Shown: positions 7,404 to 8,244 of the stretch, one piece after another
Layout: every line of letters starts with the position of its first letter
Numbering within the stretch: the first letter of the stretch is position 1
Source of the DNA: Treponema sp.
Lineage (GTDB): Bacteria > Spirochaetota > Spirochaetia > Treponematales > Treponemataceae
Assembly: GCA_012799545.1 (NCBI GenBank)
Contig: JAAZLA010000122.1
Span: 1-8,244 of the forward strand
Direction: 5' to 3'
DNA: 8,244 nt
Program-made: the position numbers and the translations under genes
Notes under the pieces: model-generated
The model's input: only the letters and a program-made list of their open reading frames with translations
Databases searched by the model: none
Told to the model about the DNA's origin: nothing

Positions 7404-7459
7404 AAAACATTGACAGTCGATTCAAGTGATACATCCACCAAATAAACTGTCAATGTTTT
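7404..7459. repeat. Perfect 14-bp inverted repeat between the fusion gene and nrdG
   Basis: AAAACATTGACAGT (7404-7417) is exactly complementary to ACTGTCAATGTTTT (7446-7459), with a 28-nt loop. In the nrd transcript (minus strand) it would form a stable hairpin beginning 13 nt after the fusion-gene stop and ending 21 nt before the nrdG ATG. The loop is long for an intrinsic terminator and the following sequence is ATAGTTAC rather than a U run, so an attenuator, processing site or operator is as likely. On the plus strand a T7 run follows the stem, but no plus-strand gene ends there. Confidence 0.8.
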
Positions 7460-7472
7460 TTTAGTATACAGA

Positions 7473-8027
7473 CTAAGAAGCTGCAGTAAGAGCTGGTTCA
7501 AGAATCTCTGTCAATTCTTTTACCGACTGTGCTCGCGCTACTTCGTCTCCTGCTTCGTTGAAAATAACAACGGTTGGTGCTGAGAGAATTTGTAACTCAC
7601 GTGCCCTTTCAAGCCCTTCAGCGCTATCTACATTGATATATTTTCCTGAAAAAGAGAGTGTCTCAAGGTATTCTTGCACAGCTGGGCAGTTTGGACAGGT
7701 TCTTCGTGAGAAAAACTCGTAGCGTATGTCAGAATCTGCGCTAGTATGACTGCTCTTTTTTTCTGCCTCATAGCTTTTAAAATCAGCTTCGCTTTGTACG
7801 TCAATCTGTGAAACAGTCGATTCTTCAGAATCATTTTCGTATTCGAACATTTTTCGATGGTCGTATTCTTCTCGCTTGCCTTTATTCCAATTGCGAACAG
7901 ATCGATAGTAGCCGACAATTCGAGCATATACTTCTGTTTCCCTGCCTCGTACATTTTGCAAAGCTTCCTTTTTTTGAGCAATTTCTGCTTCTATTGTTTG
8001 TACGTTTCTTTGTGTTACTGTAGCCAT
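7473..8027 (-). CDS. Detached NrdD glycyl-radical domain fused to a glutaredoxin-like domain
   Basis: The product has 184 residues from the ATG at 8027, chosen because GGGAGG (8034-8039) lies six bases upstream. Residues about 5-30 form a charged helix with heptad-spaced V9, I12, I16, L23, V26. Residues 31-63 match the end of class III NrdD: TEVYARIVGYYRSVRNWNKG followed by KREEYDHRKMF, with Gly39 the candidate radical glycine (compare RVCGYLG and NAGKQEE in E. coli NrdD). Residues 64-100 are an acidic, Ser-rich linker. Residues 101-178 are a thioredoxin fold: YEFFSRRTCPNC with redox Cys111 and Cys114, then a cis-Pro loop SAPTVVIF (Pro151). Proposed role: radical-bearing subunit of anaerobic ribonucleotide reductase that also carries its disulfide reductant. 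Gene order nrdD, this gene, nrdG supports this. The domain calls are firm; the joint function is inferred. Confidence 0.88.
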   Translation of the reverse strand: MATVTQRNVQTIEAEIAQKKEALQNVRGRETEVYARIVGYYRSVRNWNKGKREEYDHRKMFEYENDSEESTVSQIDVQSEADFKSYEAEKKSSHTSADSDIRYEFFSRRTCPNCPAVQEYLETLSFSGKYINVDSAEGLERARELQILSAPTVVIFNEAGDEVARAQSVKELTEILEPALTAAS

Positions 8028-8033
8028 TTTTTT

Positions 8034-8039
8034 CCTCCC
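8034..8039 (-). promoter_or_regulatory. Ribosome binding site deciding the start of the fusion gene
   Basis: GGGAGG on the minus strand lies six A residues before the ATG at 8027. It rules out the 16-codon upstream extension that would begin with TTG at 8075 and add an unlikely alternating-Tyr leader (QYTYNYNYSYSGRKK). Confidence 0.85.
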
Positions 8040-8127
8040 AGAATAACTATAGTTGTAATTGTAAGTGTACTGCAACGAGACACCCTTGTATGTAATAGAC
8101 TCACCTATAAAGATTATAGCGCTATCT

Positions 8128-8244
8128 TTATGCTAAAAGCTTCTCCTTTTCTATCTCAAGTGCAGCAATCTGCATGCGTAAGTTTTGTTCAGCTTCAGCC
8201 TTACATTTTGGGCATTCAAAATGCTCTCCTTCTAGGTAGCCATG
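8128..8244 (-). CDS. nrdD: C-terminal end of anaerobic ribonucleoside-triphosphate reductase NrdD (partial)
   Basis: Only the last 38 codons are in the window; the gene continues upstream beyond 8244. They read HGYLEGEHFECPKC, then KAEAEQNLRMQIAALE and a Lys/Glu/Leu-rich end, with a TAA at 8128-8130. HGYxxGEHxxCPxC matches the second half of the C-terminal zinc site of class III NrdD, whose first two cysteines should lie just upstream. In ordinary NrdD this motif is followed within a few residues by the glycyl radical segment; here it is replaced by a charged helix (heptad-like L22, I26, L29, L36 in window numbering) and a stop. The missing segment is found in the next gene, which starts 100 bp downstream. 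NrdD reduces ribonucleotides to deoxyribonucleotides under anoxia. Identification rests on a short fragment plus the neighbouring fusion gene and nrdG. Confidence 0.8.
   Translation of the reverse strand, partial: HGYLEGEHFECPKCKAEAEQNLRMQIAALEIEKEKLLA

Noticed and set aside
7628..7981. Second minus-strand open frame within the fusion gene
   Set aside because: It overlaps the strongly supported radical and glutaredoxin domains in another frame and shows no motif of its own.
8028..8075. Longer start (TTG at 8075) for the fusion gene
   Set aside because: The extension is a low-complexity Tyr-rich stretch with no ribosome site, whereas GGGAGG is ideally placed for the ATG at 8027.
8113..8126. 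TATAAT on the minus strand (8118-8113) as a dedicated promoter for the fusion gene, and the overlapping 10-bp palindrome ATAGCGCTAT (8116-8125)
   Set aside because: The -10 match is perfect but no acceptable -35 lies 15-18 bp upstream, and short AT-rich palindromes are common. Not strong enough to list as a feature, although independent expression of the fusion gene would be interesting.
7839..8244. The NrdD split as a simple sequencing frameshift
   Set aside because: The two halves are separated by a stop, about 100 bp of non-coding sequence and a strong ribosome site, and each side has extra helical residues absent from ordinary NrdD. A single-base error could not produce this.

Overview
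The window looks like AT-rich chromosomal DNA from a spirochaete, most likely a Treponema-type anaerobe. That placement is an inference from gene style: Phe/Tyr/Lys/Ser-rich secreted proteins of unknown function, an oxygen-sensitive class III ribonucleotide reductase locus, and compact overlapping genes. No rRNA or other phylogenetic marker is present to prove it. I see no tRNA, rRNA, CRISPR array, insertion sequence or prophage.

Layout. Positions 1-4458 (+) hold a tight four-gene cluster: a 5'-truncated protein with a probable right-handed beta-helix, an exported helical protein, a membrane-anchored protein with a possible beta-propeller-like stretch, and rnhB (ribonuclease HII). The genes overlap by 4 bp or are separated by 2 bp, so they are probably co-transcribed. 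rnhB converges on a small PspC-domain gene (4474-4674, -). Upstream of pspC, on the same strand, lies what looks like the decayed C-terminal end of another gene (4694-4915), preceded by a good sigma70-type promoter. After an intergenic region with divergent promoter candidates comes a cytoplasmic GH20 beta-N-acetylhexosaminidase (5034-6563, +).

Positions 6627-8244 (-) carry the most interesting part, a class III (anaerobic) ribonucleotide reductase locus, in transcription order: the 3' end of nrdD, a gene for a glycyl-radical/glutaredoxin fusion protein, and nrdG (radical-SAM activase). The visible NrdD C-terminus stops just after its CPxC zinc motif, before the place where the glycyl radical site normally lies. 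The missing segment, with the RIVGYYR..NWNKGKREE signature, is found instead at the N-terminus of the next gene, fused through an acidic linker to a glutaredoxin/thioredoxin-fold domain with a CPNC active site. Both sides of the break carry charged helices with heptad-like hydrophobic spacing.

The sequence therefore suggests a split class III reductase. The radical-bearing tail would be a separate subunit that also carries the thiol reductant, comparable in concept to the stand-alone radical subunit GrcA/YfiD of pyruvate formate-lyase. A perfect 14-bp inverted repeat lies between the fusion gene and nrdG and may control activase expression. Whether this split architecture has been described before cannot be judged from the sequence alone.
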